Assembly (NCBI RefSeq): GCF_013031245.1
Contig: NZ_WPZL01000012.1
Span: forward strand, 55,790 to 119,789
Length of the DNA: 64,000 nucleotides
Direction of reading: 5' to 3'
Source: Ruegeria lacuscaerulensis
GTDB taxonomy: Bacteria; Pseudomonadota; Alphaproteobacteria; Rhodobacterales; Rhodobacteraceae
The notes below the pieces were generated by a model, which searched no databases, was not told the DNA's origin, and worked only from the letters and a program-made list of their open reading frames with translations. The position numbers and the translations under genes were made by a program. Positions 46,296-55,756 of the stretch are shown one piece after another. How positions within the stretch are numbered: the first letter of the stretch is position 1; every line of letters starts with the position of its first letter.

Positions 46296-47321
46296 TTAGA
46301 CTCCCCACGTGTCGCTCAACCGATAACCGCCCGGCCACGGGTCATCCGGGTCCAGCATGTGCTGATGGGTGCCGGTGATCCAGCCGCGACCGCTGATCTC
46401 GGGGACAATAGCTGGGCGGTCTCCGACATGGGTTGCCTCAACGATCCGGCCGGTGAATCGCGATCCGATGATCGAGACCGCTTCGAATGTCTGCCCGACC
46501 GCCATCTGCCCCTTTGCCGCCATCAGGGCCATTCGCGCCGAGACGGCAGTGCCAGTGGGTGAGCGGTCCACTTTGCCCGGCTGGATGGCAACGGCAGAAT
46601 TGCCGGTCAGGCCGGTTTCGGTTTTCTCTAACGGTCCGCAAAAAGCACAGAACGAGATGTGGTTCCAATCCGGATTGCCCGGGTGGGAAAAGCCAAGCTG
46701 ATCATTGGCTGCATTTGTGATCGACACGCCAAGGCGTGCGATGTCACGGGCTTCATCCTCGACGATGTTAAACCCCAGCTCTGCGGCATCGACCACAACA
46801 AAACTATCTCCGCCATAGGCTGTATCTACGGTCAGCGTACCGATACCCGGAACATCCAAAGGAACCGAAATCTTGTCAGCAAAGCTTGGCAGGTTTTGTA
46901 CGAAGATACGTTCGGCCTTGCCGTTCCGGCAGTCGGCGCGTACGCGCACGAGGCCACCCGGCGCCTCTAGCGTCATCCGGGTTTCCGGTTCCTGCATCGG
47001 AATGATCCCACTATCCAGCAACACGGTAGACACGCAGATCGAATTCGATCCCGACATGGGTGGCGTATCTTCGGGCTCCATGATGATAAACGCAGCGTCC
47101 GCCTCGGGATTTTTGGGTGGAACCAGCAGATTCACATGACGGATCACGCCGCCGCGCGGCTCATTCAGCACGAAATTGCGCAGGGTTTCATCCTGCGCAA
47201 TAAATGAGCGTTGATCCCAGACGGTTTCACCAGGTGGTGGTTGAACACCTCCGACAATGACGTCACCCACCTCGCCTTCCGCATGGGCTGAGATAACGTG
47301 GATAGTTTTGACGCTGCGCAT
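46296..47321 (-). CDS. Proline racemase superfamily protein with Ser/Thr active-site pair
   Basis: A 341-residue member of the proline racemase/hydroxyproline epimerase superfamily (E-G-E-V-G-D-V-I near 15, [10 protein letters not shown] near 165). The usual catalytic cysteines are replaced: the first site reads M-S-G-S-N (Ser90) and the second D-R-S-P-T-G-T (Thr256). A Thr at the second site is typical of trans-3-hydroxy-L-proline dehydratases, but those usually retain Cys at the first. A dehydratase acting on 3-hydroxyproline is the best guess. It starts 9 bases after the D-amino-acid dehydrogenase gene, in the hydroxyproline operon. Confidence 0.8.
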   Translation of the reverse strand: MRSVKTIHVISAHAEGEVGDVIVGGVQPPPGETVWDQRSFIAQDETLRNFVLNEPRGGVIRHVNLLVPPKNPEADAAFIIMEPEDTPPMSGSNSICVSTVLLDSGIIPMQEPETRMTLEAPGGLVRVRADCRNGKAERIFVQNLPSFADKISVPLDVPGIGTLTVDTAYGGDSFVVVDAAELGFNIVEDEARDIARLGVSITNAANDQLGFSHPGNPDWNHISFCAFCGPLEKTETGLTGNSAVAIQPGKVDRSPTGTAVSARMALMAAKGQMAVGQTFEAVSIIGSRFTGRIVEATHVGDRPAIVPEISGRGWITGTHQHMLDPDDPWPGGYRLSDTWGV

Positions 47322-47330
47322 TGCCCCTCC

Positions 47331-48569
47331 TTAAAATCGCGTGGCTGAAAAAGGTGACAACGAGATCGGAGCGGTCTGTCCTTCGATCAATGCCCCAACT
47401 AGTTCAGCGGTTCCGGCGGACTGGGTAAGGCCCAGATGGCCGTGACCAAATGCATAGTAGACGTTTGATGCGTGCGGTGAAGCGCCGATTACTGGGAGAC
47501 TGTCGGGCAGAGACGGGCGAAACCCCATCCATTGAGTGCCGCCTGTCGTGTTTAATCCGGGCAGGAACTGTTCGGCCTTTTTCAACAAGGTCTCAGCCCG
47601 ACTATAGTTCGGGGGCAGAGCCAGACCACCCAACTCGACCGCTCCACCGATTCTTACCCCGCCATTGATCCGGCTGGCGACGAACCCGTGGCGCGAGAAT
47701 GTCAGGTGCATGCGCAGATCAAATGCCCCGTCGGGCAGAGTGGTGTTATAGCCGCGTTCCGTCTCAAGCGGTATGTGGTCACCGAGTGTTCGCGCAATGT
47801 GGTGTGACCATGCCCCTGCGCAGACCACAACCTTGCTCGCATCCAGTACACCGTCTGACAGCGAGACCCGTACCCCGTCATCTGCCGGTGTCAGCGCCCG
47901 GATATCCTGGCGCTCAATCCGACCTCCGCGGTTGCGGAATGTTTCAGCCAGATGTTCAACCCACTTCTTTGGATCAGTGGTATTCAGCCAGTTCGGCGTA
48001 AACCCTGCATGAGTGAACCGAGGGCTGAGCCCGGGCTGTCTTTCCGCGATTGCTTCACGGTCTTCCAGCAATTCGAACGTGATGCCATGCTCGCGGCGCA
48101 ACTCCCACGAAGGCAGGCTGGCACGGTATTCCGCTTCGCTTTCATACAGTTGCATCTGCCCGTCGCGCTGCATCATGGGCTCACCGTCAACAACGTCAAT
48201 CAATCGGGTCAGGGCGGCACTGGACAACTCCATCAGACTGGCTTGAGCGCCCAGCAGGTCATTGTACCGACCCGGACGGCTGGCCCGCCAGAACCGAAAC
48301 ATCCAGGGTGCTATTTTCAGCACGTAGGCAGGTGGAATGGACAACGGGCCCAATGGATCCAGCAACCATCTAGGAGCCTTGCGCATGATTCCAGGGGTCG
48401 CCAATGGTTCGATTTCGCCGAACGCAAAGGCCCCCGCATTACCCGCCGAGGCCTGCGCAGCAACGCCTTCACGATCCAGAACCATAACAGAGTGTCCGCG
48501 GCGCTGAAGCTCCAACGCGATTGTAATGCCAATCACACCAGCCCCGATGACAACGACCTGATGTGTCAC
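47331..48569 (-). CDS. D-amino-acid dehydrogenase (DadA-like), probable D-hydroxyproline dehydrogenase
   Basis: A 412-residue FAD-dependent DAO-fold oxidoreductase: V-V-I-G-A-G-V-I-G-I-T at 5-15, a M-V-L-D-R-E strand end, and F-A-F-G-H-G-H-L-G-L-T near the C-terminus, as in DadA. In this context it would oxidise cis-4-hydroxy-D-proline, made by the epimerase, to 1-pyrroline-4-hydroxy-2-carboxylate, feeding electrons to the respiratory chain. Its start overlaps the epimerase stop by four bases. A function on other D-amino acids cannot be excluded by sequence. Confidence 0.85.
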   Translation of the reverse strand: MTHQVVVIGAGVIGITIALELQRRGHSVMVLDREGVAAQASAGNAGAFAFGEIEPLATPGIMRKAPRWLLDPLGPLSIPPAYVLKIAPWMFRFWRASRPGRYNDLLGAQASLMELSSAALTRLIDVVDGEPMMQRDGQMQLYESEAEYRASLPSWELRREHGITFELLEDREAIAERQPGLSPRFTHAGFTPNWLNTTDPKKWVEHLAETFRNRGGRIERQDIRALTPADDGVRVSLSDGVLDASKVVVCAGAWSHHIARTLGDHIPLETERGYNTTLPDGAFDLRMHLTFSRHGFVASRINGGVRIGGAVELGGLALPPNYSRAETLLKKAEQFLPGLNTTGGTQWMGFRPSLPDSLPVIGASPHASNVYYAFGHGHLGLTQSAGTAELVGALIEGQTAPISLSPFSATRF

Positions 48570-49498
48570 AACTCTATCCCGGCTTTATATGGGTCATTTT
48601 CAGCAAAGATCAGTTTCGCTTCGGCAATGACATGCGCCTGCCCGGTGATCGAAGGGATGACGCCGCCGTTTGGACCCGGCCGGTAAGACAAGCGGTACGA
48701 GCTGCCGATGACACTCTGCTGAACGATTTCTTCTCCGGGCGCCAGCCGTCCATCAGCGGCCAGACACGCAAGCCGCGCCGAACTTCCCGTGCCGCAAGGT
48801 GAACGGTCGTAATTGTCATCCGGACATAAAACATAGTTGCGACTGTGGACATCAGGCTCTGGCGTCCCGCCCTGAAGGATCACGTGATCAATCGGCTCGC
48901 CCTTTTCGCCGCCGATACCTTGCGCGATCGATGCTTCGCGGATGGCGATCGTCATATCTGTCAGTTGACGGATATTGTCGGTTTCAATCGGGATCGGGCT
49001 TGGATCGACGATAAAAAACCAGTTGCCGCCATATGCAACATCCCCCGTAACCGCGCCATAGCCCGGAACATCAAGCGTTATGCCGCAATGGACCCGGCGG
49101 CTTTCGATGTTTGTCACAGTGACAGTGTTTTCGTCGAGCAGCTCAACTGTCACCACCCCTGCGGGCGTCTCAATCCTATGGCGGCCCAGTTCGATCCGAC
49201 CCAAATGTGCAAGCGTCACCGTCAGGCCAATGGTTCCATGGCCGCACATGCCCAGAACGGCATCCGCATCGAAATAGATCACACCGGCCACGCAGGTCGG
49301 ATCAACCGGCTCAACTAGCAGCGCGCCGACCATGGCGGGTTGGCCCCGCGGCTCCAACATCACGGACCGGTAGAAAGCCTCATGTTCGGTGGCAAGCCGG
49401 TGGGCGCGCTGTGACAGAGGACCAGAGCCCAGGTCCGGCGCACCATCCAGGATGACCCGTGTAGGCTCCCCTCCGGTGTGGCTGTCGATCACATGCAT
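48566..49498 (-). CDS. 4-hydroxyproline 2-epimerase
   Basis: A 310-residue proline racemase superfamily enzyme with both catalytic cysteines: M-C-G-H-G (Cys85) and D-R-S-P-C-G-T-G (Cys235), plus the N-terminal D-S-H-T-G-G-E-P. Cys/Cys members interconvert trans-4-hydroxy-L-proline and cis-4-hydroxy-D-proline, or racemise proline. The neighbours (D-amino-acid dehydrogenase, HypD-like deaminase) point to hydroxyproline. The start overlaps the HypD-like stop by ten bases, so translation is coupled. Confidence 0.88.
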   Translation of the reverse strand: MHVIDSHTGGEPTRVILDGAPDLGSGPLSQRAHRLATEHEAFYRSVMLEPRGQPAMVGALLVEPVDPTCVAGVIYFDADAVLGMCGHGTIGLTVTLAHLGRIELGRHRIETPAGVVTVELLDENTVTVTNIESRRVHCGITLDVPGYGAVTGDVAYGGNWFFIVDPSPIPIETDNIRQLTDMTIAIREASIAQGIGGEKGEPIDHVILQGGTPEPDVHSRNYVLCPDDNYDRSPCGTGSSARLACLAADGRLAPGEEIVQQSVIGSSYRLSYRPGPNGGVIPSITGQAHVIAEAKLIFAENDPYKAGIEL

Positions 49499-50448
49499 TC
49501 AGCGATCACTCCGCCCTGTTTGGACCAGTCCGCAAACCATGTGCGGAACAGGTCGTATTGTTGTTCGCAATAATTACGCTGCGCATCGGTCAGTTCGTCT
49601 GTCTCATTGAAGTGCAGGCGGTATTCTTGTTCACCGTTCAGCACCAGAAGATGCTTGTAATACAGCACCAGATCCGGGCCTTCGTCAAAGCTGGACAGAA
49701 CTTGGATAGCTTCGGTCAGTTCCTGAGCGCGCAGACGGGCTTCGGCACTCCCTTGCGCCGCCTTTTTGGACAGCGCCGCCAGCAGCAACGCCTCACGTGG
49801 CAAAGCGGTGCCGATCCCTGTAATCGACCCCGTCGCGCCACAGTTGACGAAACCGTGGTAAACCTCGGTATCCACACCAACCATCAGGGTCACCTGACCA
49901 TCCTGGCTGGTGATATTTTCGGCAGCGTAACGCAGGTCATCCTTGCCGCCGAACTCCTTGAAGCCGATCAGATTGGAATGCTTGGCCCGCAGAGCAAAGA
50001 ACAGATCTGCCCGCGTGGCGAAACCGTAATAGGGGCTGTTGTAAATAATCGCCGGAACATCGGGTGCTGCGGACAGGATTGCCTTGAAATGGTTCCTTTG
50101 CGCACCCGGAGAAGTGCCACGCGACAGAACACGCGGGATAACCATCAGACCTACGGCGCCCATCTTCTGTGCATGTGCGGCATGCGCCACAGCTGATTTG
50201 GTGTTGATGGCCCCGGTGCCGACCACAACGGGCAAACCTGCCTCGATCAACCGCTCGACCCCTTCCATCCGCTGTTCATCAGTCAACAGGGGCCAGTCAC
50301 CCATCGAGCCACAATAGACAACGGCCGACATACCCGCGTCGATCATCTGCTTGCCCTTGCGAACAAGCGCATCGAAATCCGGTGTGCGGTCGGCAGTGCA
50401 AGGAGTCATCAGCGCAGGCATGGTGCCGGTGAAAACATTAGTCGACAT
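49489..50448 (-). CDS. DapA-family pyrroline-4-hydroxy-2-carboxylate deaminase (HypD-like)
   Basis: A 319-residue class I aldolase-type protein of the dihydrodipicolinate synthase family. Schiff-base Lys164 is in I-G-F-K-E-F-G-G and Tyr136 in I-I-Y-N-S-P-Y. Hydroxyproline operons carry such a protein as the deaminase that makes 2-oxoglutarate semialdehyde. The ATG at 50448 has an AAGGA eight bases upstream; an earlier ATG at 50457 overlaps that site. It is the first gene of the four-gene operon. The 2-oxoglutarate semialdehyde dehydrogenase expected to finish the route is not in the window. Confidence 0.85.
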   Translation of the reverse strand: MSTNVFTGTMPALMTPCTADRTPDFDALVRKGKQMIDAGMSAVVYCGSMGDWPLLTDEQRMEGVERLIEAGLPVVVGTGAINTKSAVAHAAHAQKMGAVGLMVIPRVLSRGTSPGAQRNHFKAILSAAPDVPAIIYNSPYYGFATRADLFFALRAKHSNLIGFKEFGGKDDLRYAAENITSQDGQVTLMVGVDTEVYHGFVNCGATGSITGIGTALPREALLLAALSKKAAQGSAEARLRAQELTEAIQVLSSFDEGPDLVLYYKHLLVLNGEQEYRLHFNETDELTDAQRNYCEQQYDLFRTWFADWSKQGGVIAECM

Positions 50449-50549
50449 CGGTGTCATCCTTCAAAAAGCAGGGTCAAGGGCGGCCCGGCCAGGCCGTCTC
50501 GAATCGCCATAACGGATATTGGATACAAAATCCAGAAGAAACGCACGCC

Positions 50550-50582
50550 AAAAAAACGCGCCGGATCGATGGATCGGCGCGC
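50550..50582 (-). terminator. Rho-independent terminator of the iclR-ATPase operon
   Basis: On the minus strand a GC-rich stem (CGCGCCGATC pairing with GATCCGGCGCG, one bulge) is followed by seven T. It lies 24 bases after the ABC ATPase gene and separates it from the hydroxyproline operon. Confidence 0.88.
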
Positions 50583-50605
50583 CTGCTTTGGCATCGGGTT
50601 TTGGC

Positions 50606-51664
50606 CTACCGGAACCGTTGCCCCGTATCCGGATCAAACAGCATGGCCCGTTCGGGGCGTACGACGATGCCGATGCGCTCGCCCTGCTTGCTACGCTGGT
50701 CGTCGCGCTCTTCAACGATCAACTTGTCGCCGTTCGGAGTCAGCAGGTAGGAATAACTTACACCTCCGAGCGCCTCAGTCAGATCAACTGTGCAGGCGTC
50801 GCCTGCTCGATCAACCTCGATATGCTCCGGGCGAATGCCCAGCGTCACTTTGGTCATGCCCGATGGAACACTCGCCGTAATCGCCAAGGGCGTACTGAGC
50901 GCAGGATGCGAGATCTTCCCGCCCACAATGTCGCATTCCAGAAAGTTCATAGCCGGAGAGCCGATGAACCCGGCCACAAAGCGATTGTCCGGATCGCGAT
51001 ACAAGTCCATCGGCGCACCAACCTGTTCGATGCGGCCGTCGCGTAACACAACAATCTTGTCGGCCATGGTCATCGCCTCGACCTGATCGTGAGTCACATA
51101 GATCATCGTAGCACCGATCTCATTATGCAGTCGCGCGATCTCGACCCGCATTTCGACCCGCAACTCGGCGTCAAGGTTGGACAGAGGTTCGTCGAACAGG
51201 AACACTTCGGGCCCACGCACGATAGCCCGCCCAATGGCAACGCGCTGACGCTGACCACCTGACAGCGCCTTGGGCTTGCGCTTCAGGTACTGGTCCAGCT
51301 TCAGGATGTTTGATGCCTGCTGTACCTTTTTGTCGATCTCGCCTTTGGCGACGCCATTCATACGCAGGCCGAAACCCATGTTTTCAGCCACCGACATATG
51401 CGGGTACAACGCGTAGGTCTGGAACACCATCGCCACCCCCCGCTTTGCCGGGTCCACATGAGTCACCTCGCGCGATCCGATGTGGATTTGGCCCTCCGTG
51501 GTTTCTTCCAACCCTGCAATCATCCGCAGCAAGGTGGATTTTCCACAGCCCGACGGTCCGACAAACACGCAAAACTCGCCGTCCTCGATTTGAAGATCAA
51601 TGCCATGAATAACCTGCGTCTGGCCATATCGCTTTATCGCCTGGTTCAGTGTCACACCCGTCAT
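50606..51664 (-). CDS. Sugar ABC transporter ATPase (UgpC/MsmK type)
   Basis: A 352-residue ATPase of the carbohydrate uptake (CUT1) group. Walker A is G-P-S-G-C-G-K-S-T, signature L-S-G-G-Q-R-Q-R-V-A-I-G-R, Walker B F-L-F-D-E-P-L-S-N-L-D, and there is a C-terminal TOBE/OB extension (about 235-350). It is coupled to the iclR stop by a four-base overlap. It should energise the permeases coded divergently at 53959-55735. The operon ends at the terminator 50550-50582. Confidence 0.93.
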   Translation of the reverse strand: MTGVTLNQAIKRYGQTQVIHGIDLQIEDGEFCVFVGPSGCGKSTLLRMIAGLEETTEGQIHIGSREVTHVDPAKRGVAMVFQTYALYPHMSVAENMGFGLRMNGVAKGEIDKKVQQASNILKLDQYLKRKPKALSGGQRQRVAIGRAIVRGPEVFLFDEPLSNLDAELRVEMRVEIARLHNEIGATMIYVTHDQVEAMTMADKIVVLRDGRIEQVGAPMDLYRDPDNRFVAGFIGSPAMNFLECDIVGGKISHPALSTPLAITASVPSGMTKVTLGIRPEHIEVDRAGDACTVDLTEALGGVSYSYLLTPNGDKLIVEERDDQRSKQGERIGIVVRPERAMLFDPDTGQRFR

Positions 51665-52467
51665 GTCGCTTGTATCCTGTCGTTATTGGCGTTCCGGCGA
51701 GCCTCCGGGAACCGCCACGTCTGTGCTTCGGCTCCGATCTGTTCGGCCACTCGGCGAACGCGGGGAATCCAGGTTTCCAGTTGTTCGAAATTCATACGTT
51801 CGGTCGATCCGGTCACGGAAATTGCCCCAAGCATCCGCCCGCCTGACGTCAGGATCGGGCAGGCGATGCAGATGATGCCGGGCTCGTGCTCTTCATCGTC
51901 GATGGCGTAACCGCGGCTGCGGATCAGCTCGAGATCTGCTCGCAACGCTTCTTCCGAAGTCAACGTTTTGTCCGTGAACCGGTGGTAGCTTTGCTGCGAA
52001 ACTGCTTTGTTCAGCGCGGCATCGTCCAGAAACGCCATCATCGCTTTGCCGACCCCGGTGCAATAGGCCGGGCCAACCTTGCCCGCCTGAGAGTACATTT
52101 CAACCGGCCGTGCTGCATTGCGTTTGTCGACATACAACACCTGATTGGAATCGAGCTGCGCTAGATGCACCGTTTCCCCGGTTTCCTGACTGAGCGCATC
52201 CAGAAAAGGCCGCGCAATAGGCGCCAGCGAGCTTTGCGTCCACGCTGCATGGGCCAGCCGGACCAGCCGCAGACCAGGGGTATAGGTCTGCCGTTCGGGA
52301 TCGTATGACAGCATACCCTGATTGGTCAGGGTTTGCAGAAACCGGTACAGCGTTGCCTTGGGAAAGTTGCTGCTGTCCAGCAACTCAGCAAACCGGACCG
52401 GGCGCGCAAATGCTGCTACCTGATCCAGTACATCACATGCCTTTCCTATTGTTCCGTCACCAGACAC
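51661..52467 (-). CDS. IclR-family regulator of the galactoside genes
   Basis: 268 residues from the GTG at 52467, which follows a GGAGGAG; further upstream starts exist. It has an N-terminal winged helix (F-A-E-L-L-D-S-S-N-F-P-K-A-T-L-Y-R-F-L) and an IclR effector domain with Y-S-Q-A-G-K-V-G-P-A-Y-C-T-G-V-G-K-A near 125 and D-D-E-E-H-E-P-G-I-I-C-I-A. It probably binds a galactose-pathway metabolite and represses the divergent transport and catabolic genes through the palindrome at 52563-52581. Confidence 0.9.
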   Translation of the reverse strand: MSGDGTIGKACDVLDQVAAFARPVRFAELLDSSNFPKATLYRFLQTLTNQGMLSYDPERQTYTPGLRLVRLAHAAWTQSSLAPIARPFLDALSQETGETVHLAQLDSNQVLYVDKRNAARPVEMYSQAGKVGPAYCTGVGKAMMAFLDDAALNKAVSQQSYHRFTDKTLTSEEALRADLELIRSRGYAIDDEEHEPGIICIACPILTSGGRMLGAISVTGSTERMNFEQLETWIPRVRRVAEQIGAEAQTWRFPEARRNANNDRIQAT

Positions 52468-52562
52468 GGGCGTGTGTTCTCCTCCGTTTTCCCACGGCAG
52501 TTTGCACGAGGGTCTTGACAAGACTAACCGAGTCGATGTGTAGTTTTCAATATATAAAACTT

Positions 52563-52581
52563 AGTTTCAATAATTGGAACT
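52563..52581. promoter_or_regulatory. Palindrome, candidate IclR operator
   Basis: AGTTTC-AATAATT-GGAACT (52563-52581) is an inverted repeat with 5 of 6 matching pairs. It lies between the divergent iclR and binding-protein genes and resembles the short inverted repeats bound by IclR regulators. Confidence 0.5.
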
Positions 52582-52606
52582 GAAATGGAAGCTAAGGGAG
52601 GAAACC

Positions 52607-53866
52607 ATGCATTCCATCTTCAAGCGCTCTGCAGCGGCTTTGGCGGCCAGTGTGGCACTTGCTGCACCTGTTGCTGCCGAACTCACCGGCGAGTTAAGAA
52701 TATTCCTCGACACATCGAACCCGGCGCCGCGCGCGACGATGGAGGCGATGATCGACCGGTTCGCGGAACAGCACCCCGGGCTGGATATTGAAACTACTGT
52801 GATCGACCGCGAGGCGTACAAGACGCAAATCCGCAATTTCCTGACGGCAGACACACCGGACGTCGCAACCTGGTACGCCGCCAACCGGATGAAGCCCTAT
52901 GTCGAGGCGGGCCTATTCGAAGACGTGTCCGACCTGTGGGCCGAGCCCGCAATTGCCGACAATCTTGGCTCGACCAAAGGCGCCATGACCATCGACGGCA
53001 AGCAGTGGGGTGTGCCCTACAGCTACTATCAATGGGGCGTCTACTACCGCAAAGACATCTTTGACGAACTGGGCCTGAGCGAGCCCACCACCTGGGAGGA
53101 AGAGCTGGCAAATTGTCAGAAGATCGTCGATTCCGGCCGGGCCTGCTATACAATCGGGACCAAGTTCCTTTGGACCGCGGGCGGCTGGTTCGACTACCTT
53201 AACATGCGCACCAACGGATTTGACTTCCACCAGCAACTGGCAAATGGCGAGGTCAGTTGGGAGGATGACCGGGTCAAGCAGACCTTTGCCAACTGGAAAC
53301 AGTTGATCGACATGGGCGCGTTCATCGACAACCACCAGACCTATAGCTGGCAGGAAGCCCTACCTTTCATGGTCAATGGTGAGGCCGCAGCCTATCTGAT
53401 GGGCAACTTCGCCGTTGCGCCGCTGCGCGAGGCCGGACTGAGCGACGACCAGCTGGATTTCTACCAGTTCGTCGCCATCAACCCCGACGTTGAACTGGCC
53501 GAAGACGCACCGACCGACACGTTCCATATCCCGGCCAACGCGTCGAACAAGGAAGCCGCGCGTGAGTTCCTGCGCTTTGTGGTTTCTCCGGGCGAACAGA
53601 CCGAGATCAACAATGGTAAGAACCTCGGTCAGTTGCCGGTCAATGCACAGTCCTCAGTGGATGATGACAAGTTCCTGCAGCAAGGTTTCACCATGCTGTC
53701 GTCAAACAGCCCCGGCGGCGTGGCCCAGTTCTGGGACCGTGATTCGCCTGCTGAAATGGCCAAGGTGTCGATGGAAGGTTTTCAGGAATTCATGGTCAAG
53801 CCGGACAACGTTGACCGCATCTTGTCCAAGCTGGAACGCGCACGTCAGCGGATCTACGAAAACTGA
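52607..53866 (+). CDS. Sugar ABC transporter substrate-binding protein
   Basis: A 419-residue CUT1 binding protein. The ATG at 52607 follows AAGGGAGG. It has a signal peptide (A-A-A-L-A-A-S-V-A-L-A-A-P, cleavage after V-A-A) and an SBP_1 fold (G-E-L-R-I-F-L-D, T-P-D-V-A-T-W-Y-A, G-V-P-Y-S-Y-Y-Q-W-G-V-Y-Y-R). With the galactosidases downstream, an alpha- or beta-galactoside is the likely ligand. It is the first gene of a ten-gene plus-strand operon. Confidence 0.9.
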   Translation: MHSIFKRSAAALAASVALAAPVAAELTGELRIFLDTSNPAPRATMEAMIDRFAEQHPGLDIETTVIDREAYKTQIRNFLTADTPDVATWYAANRMKPYVEAGLFEDVSDLWAEPAIADNLGSTKGAMTIDGKQWGVPYSYYQWGVYYRKDIFDELGLSEPTTWEEELANCQKIVDSGRACYTIGTKFLWTAGGWFDYLNMRTNGFDFHQQLANGEVSWEDDRVKQTFANWKQLIDMGAFIDNHQTYSWQEALPFMVNGEAAAYLMGNFAVAPLREAGLSDDQLDFYQFVAINPDVELAEDAPTDTFHIPANASNKEAAREFLRFVVSPGEQTEINNGKNLGQLPVNAQSSVDDDKFLQQGFTMLSSNSPGGVAQFWDRDSPAEMAKVSMEGFQEFMVKPDNVDRILSKLERARQRIYEN

Positions 53867-53958
53867 TCAAAGGCTGCGGCCCGGGCCTCCCGGACCGCGC
53901 TTAAGACAAATGTCAGGTGGGCTACGGTCCGCCTGCCCTTCAAAACCAGAGTTTTGCC

Positions 53959-54885
53959 ATGACAGTCGCCATAGACGCCCCGGAACAGGAAAGCTGGTTC
54001 CACCGAAACCAACAGCGCATTGCCCCCTGGCTGTTTCTGGCCCCGGGTCTGCTGTTCTTTATGGTCTATGTGATCATCCCGGTGTTTCAGTCCTTCAACC
54101 TCTCTCTCTACGAATGGGATGGACTGGGGGCGGCCGAATACATCGGCTTTCGCAACTACGAAGACCTGTATTGGGAATGGGTTGACAGGGACGCCTTCTA
54201 TGTGTCGCTCAAAAACAACCTGATCTGGTTGATCCTGTATCTTCTTGCGATTCCGGCAGGTTTGTTCATCGCGCTGTTCCTGAACCAGACAGTCTGGGGC
54301 ATCCGCCTGTACAAATCTCTGTTTTTCTTCCCCTTTGTCATCTCACAGGTGGTCGTGGGCCTTGTGTTTACGTGGTTCTATGACCCAACGTTTGGCCTGC
54401 TGAATGAGTTTCTCGGGCTGTTTGGGGTGGAGCCTCTGAACGTTTTGGGCGACGAGCGGTTCGTCACCTATGGCATCATTTTTGCCGGTCTCTGGCCGCA
54501 AACGGCCTATTGCATGATCCTGTATCTGACCGGACTAAACGCTGTGGACCCCGAACAGATCGAGGCCGGGCGCCTGGATGGCGCAAAAGGCGCGCGGATG
54601 CTGTGGCATATCATCTTGCCACAACTGCGCCCGGCCACCTTCATCGCCTTTGTCGTGACTATTATCGGCGCACTTCGGTCCTTTGACCTGATCTCAATCA
54701 TGACCCAAGGCGGCCCGTTCGGTTCGTCACGCGTGCTGGCCTATTACATGTTCGAGGTCGCCCTCTCAGAATACGGCTTCCGCATGGGATATGGTGCCGC
54801 CATCGCGGTGATCCTGTTCCTGATCATGCTCTGCTTCATCGCCTATTTCCTTTGGTCGATGTACCGCGAAGAAAGGGGGCACTGA
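53959..54885 (+). CDS. Sugar ABC transporter permease (MalF type)
   Basis: A 308-residue inner-membrane protein with six helices. Its cytoplasmic coupling motif E-A-G-R-L-D-G-A-K-G-A-R-M-L-W-H-I-I-L-P (about 207-227) is that of CUT1 permeases. It starts with ATG at 53959; a GTG 14 codons earlier is less likely. It forms a heterodimer with the next permease and uses the ATPase at 50606. Confidence 0.92.
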   Translation: MTVAIDAPEQESWFHRNQQRIAPWLFLAPGLLFFMVYVIIPVFQSFNLSLYEWDGLGAAEYIGFRNYEDLYWEWVDRDAFYVSLKNNLIWLILYLLAIPAGLFIALFLNQTVWGIRLYKSLFFFPFVISQVVVGLVFTWFYDPTFGLLNEFLGLFGVEPLNVLGDERFVTYGIIFAGLWPQTAYCMILYLTGLNAVDPEQIEAGRLDGAKGARMLWHIILPQLRPATFIAFVVTIIGALRSFDLISIMTQGGPFGSSRVLAYYMFEVALSEYGFRMGYGAAIAVILFLIMLCFIAYFLWSMYREERGH

Positions 54886-54886
54886 G

Positions 54887-55735
54887 ATGTTTCCCAAACC
54901 CATCGAAAAACAACCCCGAGCAGCTCAGATCACCTATCAGGCTATGCTGCCTCTGGCGCTGCTGCTGTGGCTGGGTCCGTTGCTGGCGGTCGCCCTGTTC
55001 TCGGTTAAACCAGCAGCAGACTTCACCAATGCGAACTACTGGGGCATGCCGTCCAGCTTTGAGGGCGCGTTCAACTACGGTCAGGTGTTCTTTAACTCGG
55101 ACATGCCGCGTTACCTGATGAACTCGTTCCTGATCACTGTTCCCACGGTGATCGGGGCGGTCGCAATCAGCTGCATGACCGGTTTTGCGCTGGGGATCTA
55201 CAAGTTTAAATCAAACCTCTGGATCTTCTTCATGTTTGTAGCGGGCAACTTCGTGCCCTTCCAGATCCTGATGGTGCCAGTGCGGGATCTGACCCTACAA
55301 CTGGGGCTTTATAATACCAAAACCGGACTGGTCCTGTTCCACATCGCGTTCCAGACCGGGTTCTGCACTCTGTTCATGCGCAACTTCATTCGCGCCCTAC
55401 CTTTCGAACTGATCGAGGCCGCACGGGTCGAAGGGATCACCGAATGGCGTATCTTCTGGTACGTGGTTCTGCCGCTGATGAAGCCGGCAATCGCCGCGCT
55501 CAGCGTGTTGATCTTTACCTTCATCTGGAACGATTATTTCTGGGCCGTTGTCCTGACCCAGGGCGCTGAAAGCCAGCCTGTCACCGCAGGGATCACCAGC
55601 TTTAACGCCCAGTTCCGGGCCGCCTATCAGTTAATGAGCGCAGGCTCCATCGTTGCGGCCTTGCCGCCGGTGGCCATGTTCTTCCTGATGCAGAAACACT
55701 TCATCGCGGGTCTGACCCTCGGTGCCGTCAAATAA
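54887..55735 (+). CDS. Sugar ABC transporter permease (MalG type)
   Basis: A 282-residue six-helix permease with the EAA-type loop E-A-A-R-V-E-G-I-T-E-W-R-I-F-W-Y-V-V-L-P near 180-200. It starts two bases after the first permease, so the two are translationally coupled and form the channel of the galactoside importer. Confidence 0.92.
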   Translation: MFPKPIEKQPRAAQITYQAMLPLALLLWLGPLLAVALFSVKPAADFTNANYWGMPSSFEGAFNYGQVFFNSDMPRYLMNSFLITVPTVIGAVAISCMTGFALGIYKFKSNLWIFFMFVAGNFVPFQILMVPVRDLTLQLGLYNTKTGLVLFHIAFQTGFCTLFMRNFIRALPFELIEAARVEGITEWRIFWYVVLPLMKPAIAALSVLIFTFIWNDYFWAVVLTQGAESQPVTAGITSFNAQFRAAYQLMSAGSIVAALPPVAMFFLMQKHFIAGLTLGAVK

Positions 55736-55756
55736 CTTCGAACCGGAGTTCGTTAC

